From assembly GCA_038087035.1 (NCBI GenBank), contig CP051187.1, forward strand, positions 5,213,001-5,277,000: 64,000 nucleotides of DNA, written 5' to 3'. A program made the translations under genes and the position numbers. Each line of letters opens with the position of its first letter. Position 1 is the stretch's first letter. Positions 43,928-51,707 of this stretch are shown here, one piece after another. The stretch comes from Gloeotrichia echinulata CP02 (GTDB taxonomy: Bacteria > Cyanobacteriota > Cyanobacteriia > Cyanobacteriales > Nostocaceae). Under the pieces are notes generated by a model, which was not told where the DNA came from, did no database searches, and was given only the letters and a program-made list of their open reading frames with translations.

Positions 43928-44494
43928 GAGTAAGGAGTAATGAGTAAGGAGTAAGGAGTAAGGAGTAAGGAGTAATGAGTAATGAGTAAGGAGTAAGGAG
44001 TAAGGAGTAAGGAGTAAGGAGTAATGAGTAAGGAGTAAGGAGTAAGGAGTAAGGAGTAATGAGTAAGGAGTAAGGAGTAAGGAGTAAGGAGTAAGGAGTA
44101 AGGAGTAAGGAGTAAGGAGTAAGGAGTAAGGAGTAAGGAGTAAGGAGTAATGAGTAATGAGTAAGGAGTAATGAGTAATGAGTAAGGAGTAAGGAGTAAG
44201 GAGTAAGGAGTAAGGAGTAATGAGTAAGGAGTAAGGAGTAAGGAGTAAGGAGTAAGGAGTAAGGAGTAATGAGTAATGAGTAAGGAGTAAGGAGTAAGGA
44301 GTAAGGAGTAATGAGTAAGGAGTAAGGAGTAATGAGTAATGAGTAAGGAGTAAGGAGTAAGGAGTAAGGAGTAAGGAGTAATGAGTAAGGAGTAAGGAGT
44401 AAGGAGTAAGGAGTAAGGAGTAATGAGTAAGGAGTAATGAGTAAGGAGTAAGGAGTAAGGAGTAAGGAGTAAGGAGTAATGAGTTATGAGTTAT
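43928..44494. repeat. Large heptamer array, 81 units of GAGTAAG/GAGTAAT
   Basis: 567 bp in perfect seven-base register. The first 79 units are GAGTAAG or GAGTAAT, differing only at the seventh base; the last two are GAGTTAT. No indel disturbs the phase. There are no spacers, so it is not a CRISPR, and no protein-coding frame is expected. Confidence 0.95.
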
Positions 44495-44580
44495 ATCATA
44501 GCCCCCTCCTCGCTTGCGGGGAGGGGGTTGGGGGTGGGGTTCTTGTACTTATAACTCCCAACTCCAAATTCCTAACTTGT

Positions 44581-45168
44581 TTAAAAAATACTGAGAATGT
44601 AGATGAGAGTGAAGAGAACAATCCAAATTATATCGACAAAATGCCAGTAAATTTCTGCCATTTCGATACCTGTGTGTTTGCTAGCAGAATAATGACCAGC
44701 ATGACGCGATCGCCACAACACACCTAAAATTAACAACAGTCCCACAAATACGTGCAAACCGTGGAACCCTGTCATCAGATAAAAACAGTTGGAGAATACG
44801 TTAGTAGTTAAACCGTATCCTAATGTGGCGTACTCATAAATCTGACCTACCAAGAAAATCGCGCCCATGATAGCGGTGATTCCATACCAAAACCGCATAC
44901 CGTTGACATCATTCTTTTTAATCGCCACATCACCAAAATGAATGACGAAACTACTAGAAACCAGAATAATGGTGTTAATTGTTGGTAAAAATAACTCTAC
45001 CTCAGTTCCTTCTGGCGGCCAAACTGGTGTAATACCTCTAAAAAACAAATAAGTGGCAAAAAATCCACCAAACATTAACGATTCAGAGATGAGGAATGTC
45101 AATAATCCCCAAACTCTTAAATCTGGATGATGTTCTTCGTGATGTTCGCTTGTTGTCGCTATGGTCAT
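44581..45168 (-). CDS. coxC: Cytochrome c oxidase subunit III
   Basis: 195 residues with five transmembrane segments (short form of subunit III). WGLLTFLISESLMFGGFFATYLFFR, GFHGLHVFVGLLLILGVLW and the C-terminal YWHFVDIIWIVLFTLIYI are diagnostic; the Glu in LISES and the HxxH-type segment are present. Third gene of coxB-coxA-coxC, transcribed on the minus strand, with 207 bp after coxA containing 21-bp repeats. Confidence 0.94.
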   Translation of the reverse strand: MTIATTSEHHEEHHPDLRVWGLLTFLISESLMFGGFFATYLFFRGITPVWPPEGTEVELFLPTINTIILVSSSFVIHFGDVAIKKNDVNGMRFWYGITAIMGAIFLVGQIYEYATLGYGLTTNVFSNCFYLMTGFHGLHVFVGLLLILGVLWRSRHAGHYSASKHTGIEMAEIYWHFVDIIWIVLFTLIYILSIF

Positions 45169-45296
45169 ATGATTTACTCTTTCTTTGCGCCTTTGCGCCT
45201 TTGCGTGAGTAAGATAAAGTACGGTGCGTCAGCAGCGAAAAATTAGTCATCTTATCCGAAAATTCACCTGTCTGACGCACCCTACAGACTACTGAA

Positions 45297-45380
45297 CTCG
45301 GAGTTTCCTGTTCCAAGCTCGGAGTTTCCTGTTCCAAGCTCGGAGTTTCCTGTTCCAAGCTCGGAGTTTCCTGTTCTAAG
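45297..45380. repeat. Four tandem 21-bp repeats at the 3' end of coxA
   Basis: Unit CTCGGAGTTTCCTGTTCCAA plus G, at 45297, 45318, 45339 and 45360. The last unit overlaps the coxA stop codon. Read on the minus strand the array would be part of the coxA-coxC mRNA. Confidence 0.85.
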
Positions 45381-46770
45381 CACTAACTTCCGGTGTTCCA
45401 ACTGGTTGCACTTCTGCACGATGACCGTAGTCGTAGGGACCGTGAGTTACAACAGGCAAAACTTCCCAGTTTTCAATGATAGGTGGTGAGCTGGTTGTCC
45501 ATTCTAAGGTCAAAGCTTGCCAAGGATTATCACCAGCCAAGGGGCCTTTGAGCCAACTTTGAATCATGTTGTAAGCAAAGGGAATTACCGATATCCCTAA
45601 GACAAATGCACCAAAGGTAGAAAGCTGATTGAGGTTGATAAATTGTGGGTCATACATAGCTACCCGTCTTGGCATTCCTTGCAAGCCCAATTCGTGCATG
45701 GGTAGGAAGGTCAAATTGGTGCCGATGAAGGTGAGGACAAAGTGAACGCGACCCCAAATTTCATTCAATTTGCGTCCGGTCATTTTGGGGAACCAGTGAT
45801 AGATACCTGCGTAGATACCAAACACGGAACCGCCAAACAGGACGTAATGGAAATGTCCCACAACATAATATGTGTCGTGGACATGAAGATCAAAGGGCGC
45901 TGTTCCCATTGTCACGCCGCTTAAACCGCCCATGACAAACATGGATAATAAGCCAATGGCGAATAGCATGGCACTGGTGAAGCGAATTTTACCACCCCAG
46001 AGGGTAGCAACCCAGGCAAAAATCTTGACGCCAGTGGGAACGGCGACGATGAGGGTGGAGATAGTGAAGAAAATCCGCATCCAACCAGCAGTCCCGCTGG
46101 TAAACATGTGGTGTACCCAGACGAACAAACCGACAACGCAGATGGCGACACTCGAATAAGCGATCGCTTTATAACCGAAGATTGGTTTGCGGGAGTGAAC
46201 GGGAATTACCTCCGACATAATGCCGAAGATTGGCAGTATCATTAAATATACTGCTGGGTGGGAATAAAACCAAAACAAGTGTTGATAGATAACAACGTTA
46301 CCGCCTGCATCTGGTTTAAAGAAAGAAGTCCCAAAGTTGAGGTCAAACAACAGCAACACCAAACCAGCAGCTAACACAGGTGTAGAGAGAAGTGCCAGGA
46401 TGGAAGTTGCTAAAATTGCCCAGCAGAACAAGGGTACTTGGTCCCATTTCATGCTAGGAACTTTCATCATCAAAATGGTGATGACAAAGTTCAAAGAACC
46501 CAAAATTGAGGAAGTTCCTACCAACACAATCGCCAAAATCCACATGGTTTGTGCGGTGTTGGCTGTCACCAAGCTTAATGGTGGGTAAGCAGTCCAACCA
46601 GATTGGGAACCACCAAAGATGAAACTACCTAACAGTAGTAATCCTGCTGGTGGGTTTAACCAGAAGGCGATCGCATTCAGTTTGGGGAAAGCCATATCTC
46701 TAGCACCAATCATCAGCGGTACTAGAAAGTTACCAAATCCACCAATCGCACTGGGGACAATCCACAGAAA
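45376..46770 (-). CDS. coxA: Cytochrome c oxidase subunit I, C-terminal segment (interrupted gene)
   Basis: From the inner boundary of the 2,085-bp element the frame reads FLWIVPSAIGGFGNFLVPLM, then GARDMAFPKLNAIAFWLNPP, YQHLFWFYSHPAVYLMILP (CuB ligands, His-Tyr pair), WVHHMFTSG (CuB His pair), AVPTGVKIFAW (K-channel Lys) and HDTYYVVGHFHYVLFGG (heme ligands). On this DNA the first usable ATG is MIGARDM at 46713, which would lack the first helices and heme-a ligand. Joined to the N-terminal segment (48855-49131) it gives a continuous 556-residue CoxA. It belongs to the minus-strand coxBAC operon. Confidence 0.93.
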   Translation of the reverse strand, partial: FLWIVPSAIGGFGNFLVPLMIGARDMAFPKLNAIAFWLNPPAGLLLLGSFIFGGSQSGWTAYPPLSLVTANTAQTMWILAIVLVGTSSILGSLNFVITILMMKVPSMKWDQVPLFCWAILATSILALLSTPVLAAGLVLLLFDLNFGTSFFKPDAGGNVVIYQHLFWFYSHPAVYLMILPIFGIMSEVIPVHSRKPIFGYKAIAYSSVAICVVGLFVWVHHMFTSGTAGWMRIFFTISTLIVAVPTGVKIFAWVATLWGGKIRFTSAMLFAIGLLSMFVMGGLSGVTMGTAPFDLHVHDTYYVVGHFHYVLFGGSVFGIYAGIYHWFPKMTGRKLNEIWGRVHFVLTFIGTNLTFLPMHELGLQGMPRRVAMYDPQFINLNQLSTFGAFVLGISVIPFAYNMIQSWLKGPLAGDNPWQALTLEWTTSSPPIIENWEVLPVVTHGPYDYGHRAEVQPVGTPEVSA

Positions 46771-46787
46771 AACATGGAATTATGGGT
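46754..46787 (-). other. attachment site junction, coxA 3' side
   Basis: On the minus strand: element arm ACCCATAATTCCATGTT (46771-46787), the central TT (46769-46770), then coxA arm TCTGTGGATTGTCCC (46754-46768). The central dinucleotide is inferred from symmetry with the other junction. Confidence 0.7.
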
Positions 46788-46835
46788 AACATGATTAAAA
46801 GGAGTAAGTTTGTGACGCACCCTACTTAATCTAAC

Positions 46836-46987
46836 TATAGGAATCCGGCTTGATTTTTGAAAAGATGCGTAGGGTGCGTTAGCGACAGCGTAACGCACCA
46901 TCATCAAAGATTTGGTGCGTTACGGATTTCATCCTAACGCACCCTACGATACCTAATTTTGTTCAAAAATCAAATAGGAGTCCTATA
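46836..46987. repeat. MITE family A, copy 1 (inside coxA element)
   Basis: 152 bp with inverted ends TATAGGAATCCGGCTTGATT (46836) and, at the right, the complement of TATAGGACTCCTATTTGATT, each followed by TTTGAA. The interior has AGGGTGCGTTAGCGACAGCG and a GGTGCGTTACG hairpin. Copy 2 lies at 58906-59033, upstream of mysA. Confidence 0.85.
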
Positions 46988-47255
46988 GCAACTTACGTTA
47001 GTGGTGCATAGTTAGGAAAGAATCATTAAAAATCACAATAAATCAAGCATTTTTACTTAATTGCATATATCACTAATATATCAATTCAATATTTTATTTT
47101 TAGCGACCTGACCTGAGTTTTTATCGATGTGCAGTCGATAGAAAATGCTCGGAGTAAACATTACATAAAAACCGCTGAGAATGTTACTAAACAAGCAAAA
47201 TAGCGGTTGAATTAGTGATAATATTTTTGAGAAAAATCGCTTCAGAACATTTTTT

Positions 47256-47459
47256 ATGAGATTAGCAGCAGATATTTTGCGAGAAGCTTTTAAACGTGTC
47301 GATAAATACCTTGAAGAAACTAAGATCACTAGAGAGGAATTGCTGTTATTGACCGAGGAAGAACGAAAATTAAGATTTAAAAACTATGTCAATAACACCT
47401 CTATTGCACCAGATAACCTCAATCAAGTCGTTGTAAAGCAAGTTTCGCTCGTGGGCTGA
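47256..47459 (+). CDS. Small charged protein in the coxA element; possible directionality factor
   Basis: 67 residues, opposing the recombinase and overlapping its 3' end by 90 bp. The first 45 residues are helical and highly charged (LREAFKRVDKYLEETKITRE, ELLLLTEEERKLRFKNY). Recombination directionality factors of serine recombinases are small charged proteins without sequence conservation, so this is a candidate by position and size only. The ribosome-binding site is weak. It may be non-coding. Confidence 0.35.
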   Translation: MRLAADILREAFKRVDKYLEETKITREELLLLTEEERKLRFKNYVNNTSIAPDNLNQVVVKQVSLVG

Positions 47460-48797
47460 CATGCTCTCCCAGATTTCAACGTCTAGTAGCGTTAGGTCTT
47501 GAAATCGTTTTTCTCTTTCGGTTGATTCTGCTGTCTTCATTTTCTGGCTTTCTTGAAGTAAAAATAGCTGCGTTTTCTTCTTCTCGATGACTTCTTGTAA
47601 ATCAGGGTCGCCCATTGATTCATATAATTCAATAGATTTAATCAGCGCTTCTGTTTCAGGGTTTGTTTGCTGTGGTGCTTTTGATAAGTCAACCACTTTA
47701 TCAACCAATGTTTTTGCATGGGTTAACAATGCGTCACGGACTTTTCGTTCAATCTTATCGAGAGTGGCACCTTTGTACTGTGCGAACTCAGGGCTACATC
47801 GTGGGTCACGTTCCCTAGCCCTACGACAGGATAAAGCATAGCCATAAGACCCATCTTTACGTTTGAAGTTGGCTCGCAAAGTCATCAACCCGCTACAGTT
47901 TTTGCAGCGAGCAATACCGCTGAAAACATTTACTAATTTATCAGTAGAGACACCCTTTTTCCGAACAATATTATCTTCAAATACAGCTTTAATAGTTAAC
48001 CATTCGTCTTCAGTGATTAGTGGTTTATGCTTACCGTCAACTATGAGAATTGGTGTTTTTCTTTCATAAGACAAGTATTGTATTTTTCCTCGTAAAATTG
48101 CATTTCCTAACCAACGTTTTAGACTATGGGTTAATGGTGGTTTTAAGTGAATTTTTCCGTAATAGCTCGCTGGTGGGCAGTAGTAGATTTTTCTAAACTC
48201 TGTTATTGTCCCAGCTATCGTTTTATGCTTTAAAAACAAATCAACCAAGGATCTTGCAACTTCAAAATAACTTTTGTCGCTTTCTGGGTATAAATCGTTG
48301 TTAGGACGTAATTCACTATCGATTTTTACATAGCCGAAAATTGGTTTGTAAGGCTCTTTGCGTTCACGATGTTTGGCATGTCCTTGCTTTGAATGCGCTT
48401 GAATCCTGTCCCGAACCTGAGCCGCAAAAGCTGCCTTCATTCGCCCCATCAATTTCCCGTCGGGGCTGTGCAGGTCTAGTTCACCATCTTCCAGTGTTTT
48501 CAGAACTGTATCATGTTTAGCAAACAATTCCCGCAGTTGCTCCCACTGACCAGGGCTTCTTGTTAGTCTATCGAAGTTCGGTATAACTACACGGGCAACT
48601 GTCCCTGATTTGACCAGTGTTATAACTTCGTTTAATCCTTTTCGGTTTTCGGAAGCGCCGGATTCAACATCGAAAAAAACAAGGTTTTCAGGGATACCAT
48701 ATAGTATTAATGCTCCAATGTAGCGTTCCAATGCGTGACCGTCGGTTTGTTGTTGCTGGGTAGAGACGCGACAGTAGCCAACTACCAACCTTTGCAT
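47370..48797 (-). CDS. Large serine recombinase (XisF-like)
   Basis: 475 residues. The resolvase catalytic domain begins VVGYCRVSTQQQQTDGHALE with the nucleophilic Ser in RVST, and continues VVIPNFDRLTRS (catalytic Arg) and KLMGRMKAAFAAQVRDRI. The recombinase domain follows: KPIFGYVKID to FSGIARCKNCSGLMTLRANF, a zinc ribbon with Cys pairs, then a coiled-coil (IEKKKTQLFLLQESQKM) and SAHERNLLYNDLIEVIW. This architecture catalyses unidirectional attP x attB integration and, with a partner, excision. It resembles XisF of the fdxN element. ATG at 48797 lies 57 bp inside the element boundary. The stop overlaps the small opposing frame. Confidence 0.92.
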   Translation of the reverse strand: MQRLVVGYCRVSTQQQQTDGHALERYIGALILYGIPENLVFFDVESGASENRKGLNEVITLVKSGTVARVVIPNFDRLTRSPGQWEQLRELFAKHDTVLKTLEDGELDLHSPDGKLMGRMKAAFAAQVRDRIQAHSKQGHAKHRERKEPYKPIFGYVKIDSELRPNNDLYPESDKSYFEVARSLVDLFLKHKTIAGTITEFRKIYYCPPASYYGKIHLKPPLTHSLKRWLGNAILRGKIQYLSYERKTPILIVDGKHKPLITEDEWLTIKAVFEDNIVRKKGVSTDKLVNVFSGIARCKNCSGLMTLRANFKRKDGSYGYALSCRRARERDPRCSPEFAQYKGATLDKIERKVRDALLTHAKTLVDKVVDLSKAPQQTNPETEALIKSIELYESMGDPDLQEVIEKKKTQLFLLQESQKMKTAESTEREKRFQDLTLLDVEIWESMSAHERNLLYNDLIEVIWCNRGVIDIVFKS

Positions 48798-48836
48798 AAA
48801 TGTCCCGGTAAAACTGCCAGAACATCATACCACGGA

Positions 48837-48870
48837 ACCCACAAGTCTACTTTAAAATCATAATCGTCCC
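48837..48870 (-). other. attachment site junction, coxA 5' side
   Basis: Minus strand: coxA arm GGGACGATTATGATT (48856-48870), central TT (48854-48855), then element arm AAAGTAGACTTGTGGGT (48837-48853). The pair of coxA arms forms an imperfect inverted repeat, as do the two element arms. Confidence 0.7.
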
Positions 48871-49131
48871 GTGATTGGTCATGAAAGCATTATACAGAGC
48901 CGGATCGAGTAAATCTGCATCTGGTGTTGCTAGTTCAGCCCGAATGGCGATCGCCATCAGTCCACCAATCAAATAGAAAACAAACGCCGTCACTAGGTAT
49001 TGAATCCCAATAACCTTGTGGTCAACATTAAATGTAAAGTAGTCCTGCCATTTCCACGCTTTGGGATGGGAGGTGTGACCAGCTACCAGCTTATCTGGCG
49101 GCGTATTTCGTGGAAATTCTACTTGTGTCAT
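48847..49131 (-). CDS. coxA: Cytochrome c oxidase subunit I, N-terminal segment (interrupted gene)
   Basis: 94 residues on this DNA: MTQVEFPRNTPPDKLVAGHT, a cytoplasmic lead, FNVDHKVIGIQYLVTAFVFY (first helix), LYNAFMTNHGTIMI with the heme-a ligand His in TNHG, then the non-native LK and a stop inside the element. The natural continuation is FLWIVPSAIGGFGNF at 46769 and below. On its own this is a truncated product and would not be functional. 91 bp downstream of coxB. Confidence 0.93.
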   Translation of the reverse strand: MTQVEFPRNTPPDKLVAGHTSHPKAWKWQDYFTFNVDHKVIGIQYLVTAFVFYLIGGLMAIAIRAELATPDADLLDPALYNAFMTNHGTIMILK

Positions 49132-49222
49132 ATTTTTTCACCGCTACGCAAAGTCCAGTGTCAAAAGTCCAAAGTAGTTAATTTTGACTCTTGACTCTTG
49201 ACTCTTGACTAATGACTCTTGA

Positions 49223-50200
49223 CTAATGACTCTTGACTAATGACTCTAGAGTTACCGCACTCACTCCCATATGATGGACATGAGGAGCAAGAAACTCTGA
49301 TGTTGATAAATCCGCCGGGTTAACTGCAATGGCTTGATGCAATTGGGACTTTTGAGCAACGAGGTTTTCATTCACCCAGCTATCATATTCTTCTGGTGTG
49401 TGAACGATTACCTGAGTTCTCATGGAGCCGTGGTAAGAACCGCACAATTCCGTACACACTACCGGATAAGCACCTACTTTAGTAGCGACAAATCGCAGTT
49501 GGGTAGGTATCCCAGGAATTGCGTCTTGCTTCATCCGGAATTGCGGAACCCAGAACGAGTGAATTACATCCTGAGCTGAAAGGTTGAGTTGTACGTCAGC
49601 ACCGACGGGAACGTGCAATTCTCCAGAAGAAATGCCACTCTCAGGGTAGTTAAATATCCAGGCGTACTGCATCCCGGAGACATCCACCACCAAATCGGCT
49701 GATTTACCTTGGGTTTTGGGAGACGCACCAATCCCAATTTTGGGAGCAGCCATAGAGTCAGGGGCGCCATCCAAAGTATCAGCCAAAGCAGACCCGCTGA
49801 TCACAGCCACATGCGCCGAGGAATGACCATGACCTGCTGGTTCAAAGCCGCCCATTTGGTTATAGACATCTACACTGTAGATTCCCAAACCAATCACAAT
49901 TACTGATGGAATAGCTGTCCAAAAAATTTCTAAGGGAACATTACCTTCTAGTGGTAAACCATCGGTGTCATCCCCTGGACGGCGACGAAACTTAAACAGA
50001 AAAATCAGAATTGTTCCTTCTACCACCAAAAACAGGCCGATGGCAATGGTAAACATGATATTGAAAAATCCGTCTACCAAAGGCGCTTGTTGCGATGCGG
50101 CGACCGGCATTAATGAGTGGTTTTGACCAATCCAAATGCTGACTGTTGCAATTAATATACCAGCAATCAGGGTCCATAGTGAAACAGGAATTTTTTGCAT
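49223..50200 (-). CDS. coxB: Cytochrome c oxidase subunit II (CuA)
   Basis: 325 residues. The N-terminal signal/TM segment (LWTLIAGILIATVSIWIG) and a second helix (IMFTIAIGLFLVVEGTILIF) anchor a cupredoxin domain. VSGMQYAWIFNYPE carries the electron-entry Trp, DVIHSFWVPQFRMKQDAIPG the first CuA His, and CTELCGSYHGSM the CuA Cys, Cys, His and Met ligands. It receives electrons from cytochrome c6 or plastocyanin. First gene of coxBAC; the long upstream region (50201-50797) holds the promoter. Confidence 0.94.
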   Translation of the reverse strand: MQKIPVSLWTLIAGILIATVSIWIGQNHSLMPVAASQQAPLVDGFFNIMFTIAIGLFLVVEGTILIFLFKFRRRPGDDTDGLPLEGNVPLEIFWTAIPSVIVIGLGIYSVDVYNQMGGFEPAGHGHSSAHVAVISGSALADTLDGAPDSMAAPKIGIGASPKTQGKSADLVVDVSGMQYAWIFNYPESGISSGELHVPVGADVQLNLSAQDVIHSFWVPQFRMKQDAIPGIPTQLRFVATKVGAYPVVCTELCGSYHGSMRTQVIVHTPEEYDSWVNENLVAQKSQLHQAIAVNPADLSTSEFLAPHVHHMGVSAVTLESLVKSH

Positions 50201-50797
50201 ACATGCTACCTGCTCTGTAAAACTTCATCCAATGTGTAATTTTCTGGTTTTTACCAAGGATTAATTATTAGGTATTCGGTACTGGATATTCAGAAAACTC
50301 TTTTCTCGTCCTTCCCAGTCCCCAATTCCCAATACTTCGACAAGCTCAGTACAAGTCCCCAATCCCCAGCGATGCACTGAGCGGTCGTTGTGTCCCCAGT
50401 CCCTACTTTCACAGGGCAGTGTTTTTATTTTCACTCATTAATTTTCTAACTTGTTTCTGTGAAAAATGGGGGAAATTTCCATATCTTTTCACATCTTTCC
50501 CCCAAAACAATCAAGCAATATCTCAACTCCTATAACAAAGGAGCCTGCGATTTCCCAACAAGCTATTTCCTCCAATCAGGCACTATTAGCCCTAATATTA
50601 ATTAGGCTAAATGAGCAGCAAGTTTGAAACTGTTAATAGATAACATTTAGTGATTTACGTTTTTGTTTACTGTGAACTTTTTTGCTAGTTACGGTAAATT
50701 TATAGATTTCCCCTCTAGTGACCTTGCTTGGGGCTTTATTTCCACAGTGCCTAAATTGATGAAATTGATAACAATTGTTACCAGATTCGCCAAAACA
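50201..50797. other. coxB-fdxB intergenic region
   Basis: 597 bp. A copy of the 30-bp dispersed repeat (AGCGATGCACTGAGCGGTCG) lies at 50369-50388. Otherwise AT-rich. I searched by eye for GTA-N8-TAC (NtcA) sites and found none convincing. The coxB promoter should be here. Confidence 0.45.
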
Positions 50798-51091
50798 TTA
50801 GCTGTCTAATACCGCATGGCTGTAGCAATTCTTGGGACAAATACGTGAACAAGCCTGACAACCAATACAGTTTTCTGGGCTAGCTACTGTCATCACTTTC
50901 CGTTCAATTTCTTCATCATCCTCGTCTTCAACAAATTCTCCTTCTTCGTTGAGTGCTTTCAATCCCAGCACATTGTACCCGCAAACTTTAATGCATCTGC
51001 CACAGCCGATACATTTATCTTTGTCAATTTCCTGGGCAAATTTTGGTGTCCAGGCTTTACCTCCAAATGTCAATCCTGTGAGTGTTGCCAT
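50798..51091 (-). CDS. fdxB: Ferredoxin III, nif-specific (FdxB)
   Basis: 97 residues with two [4Fe-4S] ligand sets: CIGCGRCIKVCGYNVLG and CIGCQACSRICPKNCYSHA. The insert between them is acidic (EEGEFVEDEDDEEIERK). This is the nif-associated FdxB ferredoxin, thought to serve electron delivery to nitrogenase or cofactor assembly. It is divergent from cnfR and on the coxBAC strand, the same arrangement as near patB and cox2 in Anabaena. ATG at 51091. Confidence 0.9.
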   Translation of the reverse strand: MATLTGLTFGGKAWTPKFAQEIDKDKCIGCGRCIKVCGYNVLGLKALNEEGEFVEDEDDEEIERKVMTVASPENCIGCQACSRICPKNCYSHAVLDS

Positions 51092-51707
51092 AAATCAATC
51101 CTCGGCATTTAGCCCTACAAAAATATTGGCGATTTAATCATTATCTTACCCTAATCTTAAATCCCTAATTTTGATGTAAAACAATTAATTTTTATTCAAT
51201 CAAAATTTGATGACTTTATCTCAAGTCTTTTCTGTTATTTTTTATCCGGATATTGAAATTATATTTCTTGTAACACATGTGCCCGGAGAGTAAGTTCTGG
51301 AATATTGAAATTTTGAATAAAAAATATGCATCCTCTAATTTAGAAACTTAACTGTTCGTCGAAAACACTTTTGTTAAACTTTTTTGTCAAATAAAATACG
51401 TTTATTTACTAAGGATTTGATTAAATTATTAAGAAATATTTCTAGGCTCGTTGTGAACAAACCCAGCATATTTATTATGAAATGTATAGTTAATAAAGAA
51501 GTAATATTAGGCTAGGCTTTCAAGCCTTAAATAGCTTCCAAATGGATGCACATTCTGAACATAGATGTGGGGAAATAGTGAGCTAATAAAATATTTTTCT
51601 TTTCGGGAAAAATATAGTAGCGAGTCGTGAATTTCATGAAGCGAAAGGAAACATCCAGGGGAGACTTGAGCCAAACATCTCAACGATTAGAGTGGGAAAA
51701 GAGTAAT
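51092..51707. other. fdxB-cnfR divergent promoter region
   Basis: 616 bp, AT-rich (run of T and A tracts at 51160-51480). An in-frame extension of cnfR reaches back to 51627, but the coding similarity begins at 51708. No NtcA site or clear repeat seen. Confidence 0.45.

Larger units (their letters stand above)
46770..48854 (-). mobile_element. coxA interruption element (site-specific excision element)
   Basis: 2,085 bp inserted in codon IMIF of coxA. It encodes a large serine recombinase next to the N-terminal coxA side and in coxA orientation, a short opposing frame, and MITE A. The two junctions share a T tract; crossover there yields coxA in frame (1,671 nt). Related elements interrupt nifD, fdxN and hupL in heterocyst-forming cyanobacteria and are removed during heterocyst development. 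Confidence 0.88.

Noticed and set aside
43928..44494. Possible CRISPR array (regular repeats)
   Set aside because: Units are seven bases with no spacers; it is a short tandem repeat array.
45083..45358. Frame reading LEQETPS repeats between coxA and coxC
   Set aside because: It translates the 21-bp repeats and overlaps the coxC start; no ribosome-binding site.
50201..51707. NtcA sites in the cox, fdxB and cnfR promoters
   Set aside because: No GTA-N8-TAC with a suitable -10 was found by eye; not called.
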